NCBI GenBank assembly: GCA_007922195.1
Contig: ML681998.1
Coordinates: forward strand, 15,084,783-15,148,782
Direction: 5' to 3'
DNA length: 64,000 nt
Source of the DNA: Podocnemis expansa
Taxonomy: Eukaryota > Chordata > Testudines > Podocnemididae
The position numbers and the translations under genes were made by a program. The notes beneath the pieces were generated by a model. That model was not told where the DNA came from and searched no databases. It saw only the letters and a program-made list of their open reading frames with translations. Each line of letters starts with the position of its first letter. Position 1 is the first letter of the stretch. This document shows positions 10,085-21,792 of this stretch, piece after piece.

Positions 10085-11680
10085 GTAAGAACCTAGGAGA
10101 TAATAAGGCGCTATGTAATAGCTAGCATGGGGTTGTCAAGACAAAATCGTGCCAGACCAACCTAATTTCCTTCTTTGACAGTGTAACTGGCCTAGTGAAT
10201 GGTGAGAGACAGTTGTGATATAAAAGCCCCTAGGCAAAGATTAGTTACCAGTGGGTCACAGATAAACTGGGAGAGCCTGTCCAATGGCATTCCACGGGGT
10301 CATCATAGGTTCAGTATTGGTCAACATTTTCATTAATGATTTGGCTAATAGTGTGAGGAGTATACTTATAAAATCTGCATCTGATGGCAAGTTGGGAGAA
10401 GTTGCTAGTACTTTGGAAAGCAGGTGAGCATTCAAAATGCCTGTGATAAATCAGAGCACTGGGCTGAAATCAACAAGACAAAATTCAATACAGATAAGTG
10501 AGAAGTACTACATTTAGGAAGGACAAATCAAATGCACAAAATACAAAATAGGGAATAATTAGCTAGTACTACTGAAAAGGATCCAGATTTTTATGGTGGA
10601 TCACAAACCAAATATGAATCAGCAAAGCAATGCAGTTGCAAAAATAGCTAATATTCTGAAAAGTATTAACAACACTCTCATATGAAAAACACAGGAGATA
10701 ATTGTCGCACTCTACTCAGCTCTGGCAAGATCTCAACTGGAGTAATGTGTTGGTTTTGAGTATTACACTTTAAAATGTGGCTGTATTGGAGAGTGTCCAG
10801 ACGAGCACAACAAAAATGACAAGAGAGTTAGAAAAACATATCTAAACTGGGCATATTTTGTCTCGAGAAAAGATGACTGAGCATGGACCCACTAATAGTC
10901 TTCAAATATGTTAACAACTGTTGTAAAAAGAAGAGGTGTTAAAGGCTATGTCTACATCTAAAAGCTTAGCTCAGACTTGCTTATTCCGAACTAAGCAGTG
11001 CCTGGTTACTTCAAACTAACTTTTTAGTTCGAACTAGCCACACTTTTTTTTGGTTTGAACTAACTTTTTAGTTTGAACTGAAAAAGCGTGGCTAGTTCAA
11101 ACTAAAAGTTACTTTGAACTAAAAAACGCAGTTAGTTCGAACTAACACTTAGTTCAAATTCATTTACTTCAAACTAGCATCACTACATAATGCTTGTTCA
11201 AACTAAGCTCTAAGTGCAAACTAACCATGCGAACTAAGTAGTTCTAACTAAGCTTTGCTTAGTTCAAACTAAAAAAATTTTTAGTTCGAACTAGGCAAAA
11301 CTTAGTGTAGACAGAAAGCAAATTAATCTGGAATAAACCTCCTTAATCCAGACTAATTTGATAGTGTAGACATAGCCAAATTCTTTTCTACATCTACTAA
11401 AGTTAGGACAAAAAATGATCAAGGTAAGGCTATTTTGCCACAGGGGACATTTAGTTTAGATATTAGGAAAAGTTTTTGAATTATGAGGATAGCTAAGTAC
11501 TAGGATAGGTTACCAAGGGAGGCTGTCAAATCTCCATCACTCTAGGTTTTTAAGAACAGGTTAGTCAAACACTTAATCAGGGTTGCTCTAGGTAGGTTTG
11601 CTTCTGCTTAATCACGGGAAGAGGGACTAGATGATCTCTTGATAGTTTGGAAGGGATCTCAAGAGAGTTATAGAATCAGG
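10085..11680 (+). mobile_element. CR1 LINE 3' part (plus strand), with nested MITE
   Basis: RT-coding remnants are visible but broken: agaccaacctaatttccttc corresponds to the TNLI region, and ggcattccacggggtcat with aacattttcattaatgattt corresponds to GVPQG...NIFINDL. Downstream are the CR1 C-terminal and 3' UTR phrases (cgagaaaagatgactgagca, tctccatcactctaggtttt, gggactagatgatctc), ending in tatagaatcaggg. A Harbinger-type MITE (10944-11377) interrupts the C-terminal region. Confidence 0.88.
10944..11377. mobile_element. Palindrome-rich Harbinger-type MITE, copy 1
   Basis: Terminal inverted repeats GGCTATGTCTACAT and (inverted) GGCTATGTCTACAC enclose 434 bp, flanked by AAA on both sides. 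The interior is made of many repeats of a 12-14 bp palindrome of the form TTAGTTYGAACTAA in both orientations. It has no coding capacity and sits inside the CR1 at 10085-11680. Confidence 0.8.
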
Positions 11681-12855
11681 GCTGAATTGAGACATGCTGA
11701 GGCCCTAAATTATGGCTAGATTCATAAGACCCATACCATTAAAACAAAGAGAAAAAAGTATATTACATTATAACGGAAAGGGTAATGAAACAATAAATGA
11801 TAAACCATCCTATTGTCTCCTCTTGAGGGCTGAGGTGAGATTAGGCAACCCAAAGATGATGTGAGTAATTCAGCAGTCCTGGAAGGAAGTTGATGGGATT
11901 GGGTGTAGATTGGGATAGGAAGGTCAGGGATCAGAATTTTGATGGTAGATTTTAAATGAAAGGTTATTTAAGCCAAAACAATTTCAATTCTGATAAATCT
12001 TCCTAGTTATCTCTGACATTGAGAGGCCCCTCATAAAGTGAGGCCCTAAGCATGGCTTACTTGGCTTGTGCCTAAATCCAGCACTGCATAGATTTATGGA
12101 ATGTATCCATAGACATGAATTTGAAGAAGAATCTCATATTTTGGAAAGGGACTAATATAGACTTACCTTTTTTTCTGTCAGGCATTAGTAACGGTATCCA
12201 AATAATCTCTACTTTGATAATCTCTGGGCTATGATGACATCCATTTTTGTGAGCTCTGTGATCAAAAGGACTCTTCTCTGTAAGACTGTACATCAGAGTG
12301 TAGTGTAATAAACTTGAAATATCAATCACTGTATCACACTAAAAGCTTGCCATGAGCTACAGAAAATCAGAAGCTTTTTGCCTGCCTCATCAATTTATTT
12401 TGCTGAATTTTTTCTGAAAATCATTATGGCTAAGCAAACTTGCTTTGGAAGAACAGAATGAATGTTGAGAAGTTAAAGAGGGAAAATAAAGAGATACTAT
12501 AACCATCCAAGACATGTATCTGTCTTCCCATTAATTGGTTATTTCCGAGAGCAAGAGCGAATCAGAGAGGTCAGTTTTAAGTGCAAGCTCTGGATTGAGA
12601 AATCTGATTTAGGTACCAATGGAGAGAGATTTTTTAATATAAAGTTTCTCCCTTTAGAAGAAACATTTACATGGAGTAGAGAAAGAGCCCAGACATTCAA
12701 TAAGAAATCTATGGTTTAATGAAGATCACTGAGAAAAACTCATAACAGGCTACAATGTTATAGTATATTTATATATTCTTCCATTTCTACTGTTTATTTT
12801 AATTCAAAGAGGAAAATTATAAAATCTCTTGAGGCATACAGTTTAGAGATATGCT
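11681..12855. other. No recognisable feature
   Basis: AT-rich DNA without coding signal or a repeat I can name. The minus-strand frame at 12072-12329 has no domain. Confidence 0.5.
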
Positions 12856-13051
12856 TGTAGAAGGTTGTGATTTAGAGACACTCCCTAGCATGGGAGAATG
12901 TTGTGTGAATTGGGAGCCATGGCCTACAGGAGAGATCCAGCTTGGCTGTTCTGAGCTGCACACCTAGGAATCACTCTTGTCTGTGTTATTAAAGTTCTAT
13001 TCTTCACTCATTCAATGATGGGCGCTTTAATGAATCATCAAGTTTGTTACA
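12856..13051 (+). mobile_element. Possible LTR 3' end followed by primer-binding site
   Basis: The segment starts TGTAGAAGG and ends TTTGTTACA. It contains ATTAAA (a variant poly(A) signal) and is followed directly by aTGGTATTAAATATGGGATC, which resembles the TGGTATCAGA-type primer-binding site of LTR retrotransposons. No second LTR or polyprotein is present downstream. The boundaries, particularly the left one, are tentative. Confidence 0.4.
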
Positions 13052-13257
13052 TGGTATTAAATATGGGATCTGAACCCACACCTTCATAAGGTGACCAGAA
13101 CATGCAGTAGTCTGAATAAACAGCATCAGTTAGTTCTTCCTCTTCAGAAACCAGAACCTGAAAACACTGCAAGCACATATATCAATTTGTTCACATGCAT
13201 AGTTCCATTAAAGCTAAGATCACTGACTGTAGTGAGTGTTTGAGGTGTACCAGGGTC

Positions 13258-13564
13258 CAGGGCCAGTCCACCCATAGAGGTGACCTAGGCAGTCACCTAG
13301 GGTGCCAAAAATTAGGGGGCTCCAAGGGGCTCTTTGTCCACATCGTAGATCCCTGCCCGTGGCTGCATCCCCACGGTGGTGGTGCCACTCCCCTTCCGTG
13401 GTAGGATCCAAATCCCGGCCTGGGCTGGATCCCGGTGGCGGCGTCACCACTCCCTGCCCACAGCTGGATCTGGATTCCCAGTCAGGGCTGATGCCCATGG
13501 CTGGGGGGGGGGGTTGCAAAATCCCCCATTGCCTAGGGCACCCAGAAACCTTGTGCTGGCCCTG
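13258..13564. mobile_element. hAT non-autonomous element (307 bp, GC-rich)
   Basis: The left end CAGGGCCAGTCC and right end ...gtgctggccctg are inverted. Flanks CCAGGGTC (13250-13257) and CCAAGGTC (13565-13572) match at 7 of 8 bases. The GC-rich interior with a G9 run produces overlapping chance frames on both strands. Confidence 0.8.
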
Positions 13565-14099
13565 CCAAGGTCACAAGAGTAGGTCTAATGTTAGCATGTA
13601 ATTCTCATGCTTCAGAGCATACATGAACCACTAATTGATAGGATTAGGAAGAATCTTACATTATGGGAAGGTTATTTCATAATTGTGACCATGAGGATTT
13701 TTCTGTACTTTCCTATAAAACATCTGGTTCTAGCCACTATCAGTGACAGGACACTGCACTGGAGGAACATGGGTCTGATCCCATATGGCAACTTCTAAAT
13801 TCTTATTCTCCTTTCTCGTGGGGATGAGACTAGAGCTGGCTCCAGTCAAGTACATTTATATCTTTCCAAATTACTAATCAACACATTTAGAGCAACCTAG
13901 CCGGCAATCAAGTTATTTAAGAGGGGTCTGTTTTCCTGCAGCAGTTGGTGATATTTCTAAGTCTTAAAGCAGGATCTGGAGTGCACCTCCTCTCTGTTTT
14001 AGATGACTGTGTTCCCTTTAACCATTATGCAACAATTAAACTTTGAATGAATATAGCACCCTTTTAATAAGGAAATCAAAGCACTGAACCAACACAGCA

Positions 14100-14215
14100 C
14101 CCTTTTACAAATGGTAAATTGAGGCAAAGCAACAGACACCGATTAAGTGAGTGGCTCAAGGCAATTAAGCAAAGCAATGGCAAAGGTGGGAACTGATCCC
14201 AGCTGTCATTGCATT
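14100..14215 (-). repeat. MIR/CORE-SINE relic
   Basis: The plus strand reads acaaatggtaaattgaggca, then gattaagtgagtggctcaag and gggaactgatccca, the reverse complement of the MIR segment that runs from the tRNA-like B-box region through the CORE. It is ancient and diverged. Confidence 0.6.
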
Positions 14216-14540
14216 ACTATCCCACTTCAAACATTAATACACAATCCTGATGAAAACCATAAGCATGGTCTAAGATCATGAGATCTGAAAGATGTTCAGT
14301 TTATCTTTAAAGGTCACCTGCAAAAGATTCTTTGTACTTTTTGCTCTCTTTATGATATATAAAGAAAACTAGAAAGTACCTTTTATAAAGTTTTCTGCTT
14401 TTTATTTCTATCTGACAAATATCAGGAATGTCCCATCTGGTTTTGCTGGAGGGGAAGGATCTCAAATCAGTAATTGTGAGCTACCCTACACAAGCTGATA
14501 TGGCAGGGAAGTTGACTCTTCAACAAAGACATTCTTATTT

Positions 14541-14695
14541 TGAAAAGTTCCAAATGGGTAGCCATGTTAGTCTAGTTCAGCAAAACAAACAAGGAGTCCT
14601 GTGGCATTTTTGAAGACTAACAAATTTATTGAACACATGAGCTTTGTGGAAGAAAATCCCACTTTGTCAGCTGCTTATTTTGAAGTGTTCATTAA
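14541..14695 (+). mobile_element. Penelope-like element, 3' tail
   Basis: ccaaatgggtagccatgtta, gtctagttcagcaaaacaaa, aaggagtcctgtggcatttt and gaagactaacaaatttattg follow the tail of the Penelope copy at 37 kb in the same order. It ends in tcccactttgtcagctgctt. There is no second inverted arm. Confidence 0.7.
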
Positions 14696-14816
14696 TCATT
14701 GGTGTGAAATTATGAAGTCCAACTGTTTTCTATTGCTTGAATTGCAGTCTTTTGACTCTTGTGAGGCCATCATTTCATTAGGTTTCAAGTCATCAGGAAA
14801 GTCTTTGGCTATGTCT

Positions 14817-15108
14817 ACATCTGAAATTTTAGTTTGGACTTGCTAGTCCGAACTAAAGCAGTCCAAGATTAGTCTGAACTAACCTCGGACTAGTTCTAAC
14901 TAACTGTGGCTTTTTAGTTTGAACTAGCCATGTGGCTAATGCCTTAGTTTGAACTAGTGCTTGGTACTAACTAGTTAGGCCTAAGCTTTACCTAGTTTGA
15001 ATTAAGAAATTTCTTAGTTTGGGCTAGGTGAAGCCTAATATAGCCAAGGGCTAAATTAGTCCAGACTAAGCTTGCTGAGTCTGGACTGATTGGCTAGCGT
15101 AGACATAG
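14817..15108. mobile_element. Palindrome-rich Harbinger-type MITE, copy 2
   Basis: Begins GGCTATGTCTACATCTG and ends tagcgtagacatag, with an interior of repeated agtttgaactag-like palindromes. At 292 bp it is shorter than the other copies, so probably internally deleted. A target duplication is not preserved. Confidence 0.7.
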
Positions 15109-17309
15109 TGGAACAGGGGAAACCTAAACTTAACTGGTAATCTGACAAGACAAGCAGAATCATGATCCATTCCACTCCACTGCCCTCCCCCTTTCCTTTC
15201 ACACAAACTTTTTATTCCTTCCTCACAAAGAAGCAAAATAAGGACACAAGCTCATTTTTTTAAATTTGAAGGTCACATCTAATGCAGTCTAGTGCTTGAA
15301 CTCAGAGATAAATATCACCCAACCACTCTTATACAAACCTGCTTTGTTGTTAGTGGTGTTTCTTTAGGACAGCAACCCTATCCAATTCTGTTTTGAAAAG
15401 CACTGTGTACACTTACAGCAATTAATGCTCATTAATAACACATAGTTCCAAAGTTAACTGAATATACTGTATTTGGGTTATCATTCTTTTTGGAGTGCAG
15501 CACAATTTTATATTTTCTATACAGCATAATGACCAATTACCAAAATTAAGCACTTCAGCAGTTACCAAAGTTCCAAACATCACATGGTGATTCACTAATA
15601 TGTATTTGCAAAATGTACTAACTCAGTCAATAATAAACAAAACAGGTATTCCATATCATTTAAATGTACTCTCTGTGGCCAAAGCTAGGGAAGCAGTAAA
15701 TTCCCTGTACTGATCTAAACCAACTTTTCCATGTGGAACATTCAAACTACACATGGCAGGAATCATTACTAAGTGGAAGCTGTATTCCCAGTGCCTTGCT
15801 ATTCTTTTCTTTGCAAATGATGAGACACATTGCTCTGAAAGCAGTATTAGAATCTAGAACAAATTTCACTAGGTGATCCATCATACCGTATTGCAAGGGA
15901 GTTAGCAATTTTTTTGTCAAGGTCCAAATTTCTGGGTCAAGGTTTAGTTAAGGTCCAGATGCCAGAGAAAGTAAATAAAAAGATTTTGAGATCAATTCCA
16001 AAGCATCTAGTGATCTGGATTTGGCACAGGAGCTGCCCACTGACTACCCCCACTCTATGGTATTTAGCAGCCTTTGATTAGATTTCTCAGAGTTAAGCTG
16101 TTTGGCAATGTTCTGGAATATATTTTCACATAGCCAATAAAAACAGGTATTAATGAAAGTTGTATCTATAAAAATTATAAATAAAATAGAACACAACAGG
16201 GACATAGCATAATAAAATACTAAGGTAAAAAACCCTTACATTCTCAAAATCTTGCATTGTATTGACTTTATAGAGTGTTAGAACATAAACTATATAAATT
16301 ACAGAGCGGAAAAATCAGATGATTTGTTTTTGTCTGCCCATATTTTTTGCTTTTAGTTGTAGAATTGTAGCTGCAAAGAGTAAGCAAAAAAATGGTCATG
16401 TAACTTTTTTTTCTTCGTGATTAGAAAAAGACCTACAAGATTTTTTTTTGTGTTTCTTTTACAAGAGATTTTATTTTTTCCTGTCCAATAGGTCTTGTCT
16501 AACCTGGAAGAGTCTGGAGGGATTTGTGAGATTATAGCCTAGGCTACACTATAGAATGTATGAACAATCAAGGTAGCTGACATGCTGTTGCCCTGCACCT
16601 TTTCGGTTAGTGAAGACCAGCTCAACTCATGTTAAACATCACAGCAACTGCCTTTCTTATAGTTAAGAGAAGCCCTGTAACATCAGAAGAGCAAACAAAT
16701 TGGAAGCAAGCAATAGCAAAGGGAAAGGATTTTTAAAACTGGTTTTGCTAACATCTGTTTAACTTCAGTGACTAATGAACATTTTGGAGAAAGGACATCT
16801 CAGCTAAAGGTCCCCCCCATCTCCCCACCCCCACTTTCAGTTGTATATCCAGAAACAGGGAAGTTCAGAATTTTTATGTCTGATTAAACAAGCAGAAATA
16901 AAAGGTGACTTATCAGTAACTAGCTCTTCAAGAGCTGCAACCATGCATTCCCATTATGGGATGGGCCCCTTAGCATCTTGAGGTTGCAGAAACCTCTTGA
17001 AAACCATGTATGTGATCTTTTCAAAAAGGGAATGGAAGGGAAAGAACCTTTCAAATCTATTTGAATATCATAGAGGAAAAAAAGGGTGTGTGAGGGGGGC
17101 AGGGTACAGCATGTATATACAACATCAAGGGAGACCTTTCCATCAATAAATATATTATATTATGAAGTGGGAGTAAAGCCTTCTTAAAACAGACAGAGGG
17201 CTAGATCTCCTGCTGCAGTGTTTCTTCTTTGCACTACTTCTGGTTCTACAAATATCTCAGCCACACAAAAGGAGGATTGACCAATGTAAAGAGTAGAATA
17301 ATGTAATGG
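15109..17309. other. No recognisable feature
   Basis: AT-rich DNA. No gene, RNA or repeat I can name was seen over 2.2 kb. Confidence 0.5.
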
Positions 17310-17381
17310 TAAAAAACAAAACAAAACAAAACAAAACTAAAAAACCAAACCCAAACCCAAAACAAAACAAAACAAAAAAAC
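17310..17381. repeat. (AAAAC)n-type simple repeat
   Basis: Imperfect tandem copies of AAAAC, with a patch of aacccaaaccc in the middle. Confidence 0.9.
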
Positions 17382-18980
17382 ACTAGAAGCTACTAGAGCA
17401 TTGTCTACACTGGGCCTCCCACTCGGAACAGCAATGTGAATTTTATTGTAAAGTTCCCTGGTGTAGAAAAGGCTCTAGGCTGGTTTCACCTCTCTGTGCA
17501 GAGTTCCTCTTGGCTTTTATTACTGTAAGTCAGAGGTGATCGAAGACCAAAGCTGGGCATAGATATTACAAGGGAAATTATGTATAATTAGCTCATAGCA
17601 GTACATATGCCACATCAGAATGCCAATCGATTGTATGTATGTAGAGCTTTAAAGTGCAGAAAAAGAAACAGACAATTCATTGAGCAAAAATGGAACTTTA
17701 ATGATTAACTAGCTTGATTCTTTAAACCTGAGCTGGCATAAAAAGAAATTCTGATTTCAGTTTTCCAACACTTTGATTAAACCCCTGTACAAAATTACTG
17801 GATTGATCTCTATCATCAGTGCTCCCTACCATCTTTGCAGTATATTTATGTTGAATTCTACCTTGCCTCAATGGCACATTTAAAAAAAAAATTAACATGG
17901 ACTTTGGCAATCTTCTAAAATATCCGGTGAATTATTTTTAAGAGCTAAGACACACTGTTAACAGCAGTCTGTCACTAAGGTTCCTTGCCAGCACTGTGCA
18001 CATTGCAGTCAATAGAATTTTACATCGATTCCACTGTGGGCAGGATTGGGCCCTAAAACATATTCTACACAGGGGCACTTTTGATTATATTTATAACTAA
18101 ATATGTATATGCAGCAGAAAGTGTAACGATCAGTTTGTCACACTCCTTGATTAAACAGTCCGTCTTTACAGAAGACATTACAGGACATAATCTATTCAGG
18201 TGCATCAGTTTCTAGGAAAGGTCCCCAAACAGCTGATCTCATACTGACACATTGCTTCAGCAACAAACATGATTTTGTGCTATAAGGCTCAATAAATAAT
18301 GCAACTGAACATACAGGTAATTGGAGCCAACTAACATTGTGGTTGCTTGCTCTGACTATTGGTGCAAATGTAGACAAGTGAGGAATAAATATGAAAGAAT
18401 TAGAATGAGCACAAATAGAGGGATTTTCTGTGCATAAGGAAACGCTGTGTGAGAATTCAAAAACTAGCAACAGAACTGTTACCTCCCTTATCAGGAGAGC
18501 CACACGGACAAACACTTAAAGAAGAATGAATATTTTTAAAAAAGAACTAGAACATTTGGATCAAGCATGGGATGTTATATAGAGCAGCTCTCCCTGGCAT
18601 TTCCCTTCCCATTCACTCATGATCCCACGGCACCAAGGGCTAGATCCTGCAATGTGCTGAGTACCCAAGGTCAAGATGGTCAGCATCTCTCAGTATCAAG
18701 TCAAAAAACAAGCTCAGGTCACAGAGAGGGAGGTCAGCAAGATGAGAGGGTGCGGAAGATGGTCTCTTCAGGGGAATCTGCAAGGGTTTTCTGCTCTTTT
18801 CATTCTCTGAAGGGCAAAAATCAAAGATGATGATTTCACTCTGAACATGGATACAAATTATTGTACATGTTTTAAGATATAGGTTAGCAACACAACAAGA
18901 TTTTTGAACTTTGCTACAGTTTGTAAGAAACTGAATTGCAAAAAATAGTACAAATTTCACCAGGAAAAGACATTAAGAAA
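17382..18980. other. No recognisable feature
   Basis: AT-rich DNA. Open frames at 17722-17910, 18192-18515 and 18640-18960 (all minus) have no domain or splice context. Confidence 0.45.
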
Positions 18981-19105
18981 GCAATTTTAAAATGGATAGC
19001 CATGTTAGTTTAGTCCAGTGAAAAAACAACAAGGAGTTGTGTGGCACTTGAAGACTAACAGATTTATTTTTTGCATGAGCATTCGTGGGAGAAGATCCCA
19101 ATTAA
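18981..19105 (+). mobile_element. Penelope-like element, 3' tail
   Basis: aaaatggatagccatgttag, caacaaggagttgtgtggca, cttgaagactaacagattta and gcattcgtgggagaagatcc follow the Penelope tail in order. It has a single arm and no coding part. Confidence 0.7.
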
Positions 19106-19846
19106 GAAAGCAGCCTCTCTTGTCTTCCAGAGAGCCTGCAACTGCTGCTTGTCCAGTGGGAATACTTGCTCCTTGATGGTGCCCACACAATAGCTAAGAG
19201 TCATACTCAGCTCATTCTCTCATGTCTTAAAATATACGATTGCCTGGCTCACAGCCAGTTATAAACTGTACATGTTTTGTGCTGTTCAAGACTATTTCCC
19301 TGGCTTTCAACTTCATTCCAGGAGAAAAGAAGGGACCATGAACCCAAATAGATTCACACAAGAGGGGGAAGTGAATATCAGCTTCCCGTTACTAGGAATG
19401 TCCCCACACTCGCGTGATGGAGAAAGGAAAGGCTCCCTTCAACACATACAGGTGGCATAAGATACATTCCAACCTTATGCAGTACCTTTGGGAACTACCG
19501 TATTAATATCATGGTGGTTTGATATATCCTTGTAGGCTAAGGAAAGTAGTTCATTCCATGAAGGATGGTTACTGGAGTTTTTTCAGGAACTAAAAACTGT
19601 GGGGGGGGGGAGGGGGTAATTACTGTACTTGCTGGGACTGTAGTCATTGGCAGGGAAGTACCTCCTCCTGGGATGATTTGCCCCAATTGCATAAACTGTT
19701 TCAGACTAGTACCACAGACCCAAAAGGACCAAAGAAAGAACATTTGGTACAAAAGGCAGAGTTTACCTGACAGGTAGGGCTTTGTTTTGTTTTAACAAAT
19801 AGACATGTTTTTTTGTCCAAACGGAAGCTAAACCCTCTGGAAGAAT

Positions 19847-19997
19847 TATAGAATCATAGGGTTGGAAGGGACCTCATAGGTCATCTAGTCCAACCCCCTC
19901 CCACTAAACCATCCCAGTCATGGTTTTGTCCAGCTGGGCCTTAAACACTTCCAAAGATGGAGATTTCACCACCTTCCCTCAGCAACTCATTCCAAGA
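19847..19997 (-). mobile_element. CR1 LINE, 3' end only
   Basis: The plus strand reads attatagaatcatagggttg, gaagggacctcataggtcat, ctagtccaaccccctcccac and ttccaaagatggagatttca, the reverse complement of a CR1 3' UTR starting at the octamer end. It is severely 5'-truncated. Confidence 0.9.
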
Positions 19998-20043
19998 ACT
20001 TGAACATGCCAGGACCCCCAGAGGCCTAATGGGTGACTTCCAC

Positions 20044-20147
20044 TACATTTAGAGAAGTGTTTACACTTTTTTAATGGTTTTCTTTTCTCTNNNNNNNNNN
20101 TACATTTAGAGAAGTGTTTACACTTTTTTAATGGTTTTCTTTTCTCT
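20044..20147. other. 10-N gap flanked by identical 47-bp copies (assembly artefact)
   Basis: Bases 20044-20090 and 20101-20147 are identical over all 47 bp (starting tacatttagagaagtg, ending cttttctct), separated by exactly ten N. This is what results when two contigs that overlap are joined by a scaffolder without merging. The true sequence probably has a single copy and no gap. Confidence 0.88.
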
Positions 20148-20574
20148 CTCTGTTTTTGTCCTTAAAAAACATACCCAGCTTTGGAAGAGCTGTTCAGTCA
20201 CATATAAGCACTGACTCACATTGGTCAGAACTCTTAGAGAGAAAGCAAAGAGGCTGGACATTAGTCAGATCTGTTTGAGACACTCCTAACGCAATTGCAA
20301 GGGGTAGGCAAGCATAACTCCTAGTCCGGAGGTTGAGGGATATAGGTACCTGTCCAGAGAGAGGAGATGGATAGCTCTGAGCCCTGAGAGGGTATTTCTG
20401 GAGAGACCATGGAAAGAGAGAAGGAGGCTAAGGTCCAGTCCCCAAAAATTGCGGCACATAGTATCTCTCAACGCTACCTCTTCCAATCTCCTGTATCTAG
20501 GAGATAGGAGTATGACAAAGTTTGCTTCAAGATCTGCCTGTCTCCTCATCTGGGGACAAGCAGGAGATCACATA
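20148..20574. other. No recognisable feature
   Basis: The sequence from the N gap to the next MITE holds no gene or named repeat that I can see. Confidence 0.5.
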
Positions 20575-20990
20575 AGCTATGTCTACTCTGGGAAAAGTTA
20601 ATTCAAACTTGTTAATTCAAACTAATGAGTTTGTGGTTAGTTCAAACTAACCTCAAACTTATTAGTTTGAATTAACAACGTGGACTAATTTGAACTAATG
20701 TTGGTTTGAATTACTCCATGTTCTTAATTCCAACTAACTGCCCTTAGTTTGAATTTATTAAGTTTGAACTAAGGGTTAGTCCTTGTCTTAACTGTCCTTA
20801 CTTTGAACAATTGAACTAAGGACTTACTTCAAACTAACCGGCAGGTTTTACTAGTTCCAACTAAGCATTCATTAGTTTGAATTAAGGACTTCCTTAGTTT
20901 GAACTAAGGAAAGCCTGATGTAGACGGGTAAAAAGTTAGTTCGAACTAAGCCTCCTTAATTTGAACTAACTTGCCAGTGTAGATATAGCC
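20575..20990. mobile_element. Palindrome-rich Harbinger-type MITE, copy 3
   Basis: Starts AGCTATGTCTACTC (first base changed from G) and ends agtgtagatatagcc, flanked by ATA on both sides (20572-20574 and 20991-20993). The interior is packed with gttagttcaaactaac and ttagtttgaattaa palindromes. 416 bp, non-coding. Confidence 0.8.
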
Positions 20991-21272
20991 ATATAGCATG
21001 GTTACGCAGCTCTAGCAATGTACTAGCACCTGTAGGCAGCAGCAGCCCTGTATGGAAGAGGCGGTGGAATGGGTCTAACGTAAGGAGCTGCAGCACAGGA
21101 GACAAACTAGACGACCTATCACCCCTCTGCTCCCTGACAAGCTCTTTAATTCCCAGACCTGCACGGACTTGAGTTGGCCTATTTATAGCTTAAATCAAAC
21201 ATCTACCTCCTGACCCAATATTCAGCTTCTACAGCCTATATGGATACAGCTTTCATAACCTGATATACAGCA

Positions 21273-21784
21273 CAGAGCTGGATTAACTGGCCTGGGGGCC
21301 CCCCATTGGCCTGGGGCCTCACCTCCACTGTGGAGCCCCTTCCCCCACGTGTGGTAGCCTGTATGTGGGCCATCACTGGGGGGGGTGGGTTCTGGGGGCA
21401 GATTGGCCAGAGCAGCACGGGGGCAGGAGCACTGGCATGTGGCATAGACTCCACTGCAGCTTCCCAGGGCCACAGGCCCTGGAAGGCTGCATTGACGCAA
21501 AGACCACACTGTGTGCCGGCTGGCCCTGCACCCCTGGGCAAAGCAAACAGGCGCTGGTCCACCCTGCTCCAGAGGCAGACCAGCTGGCCTAGCGGCAGGA
21601 TGGAAGCACGGGACCCAGCCTCTGGCTACACTGCCACCCAGCGCCAGCAAGGGTCTGAGCACTCACCAAAGCCCTGATGGTGCTGAGCAGGATTGTGGGG
21701 AGGCAGATCAGGTAAGGGGTTTAGGGACTAGAGCCTGGGGGTCCAGGTTTCAGCCCCCATAGCCCATGTGATAATCTGGCTCTG
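21273..21784. mobile_element. hAT non-autonomous element, GC-rich
   Basis: Ends CAGAGCTGGATTAACTGG and, inverted, CAGAGCCAGATTATCAC. Flanks ATACAGCA (21265-21272) and ATTCAGGA (21785-21792) agree at 6 of 8. The interior is GC-rich, which explains the several overlapping long frames on both strands. None resembles a transposase. Confidence 0.75.
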
Positions 21785-21792
21785 ATTCAGGA

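Noticed and set aside
17310..17381. CRISPR-like or satellite array
   Set aside because: Only a short A-rich pentanucleotide repeat; no spacers and a eukaryotic context.
1..21000. KCNS2, the gene expected next to STK3 in human
   Set aside because: KCNS2 has a single large coding exon of nearly 500 codons. No frame of that size or any potassium-channel signature is present, so it must lie beyond the left edge or be placed elsewhere.
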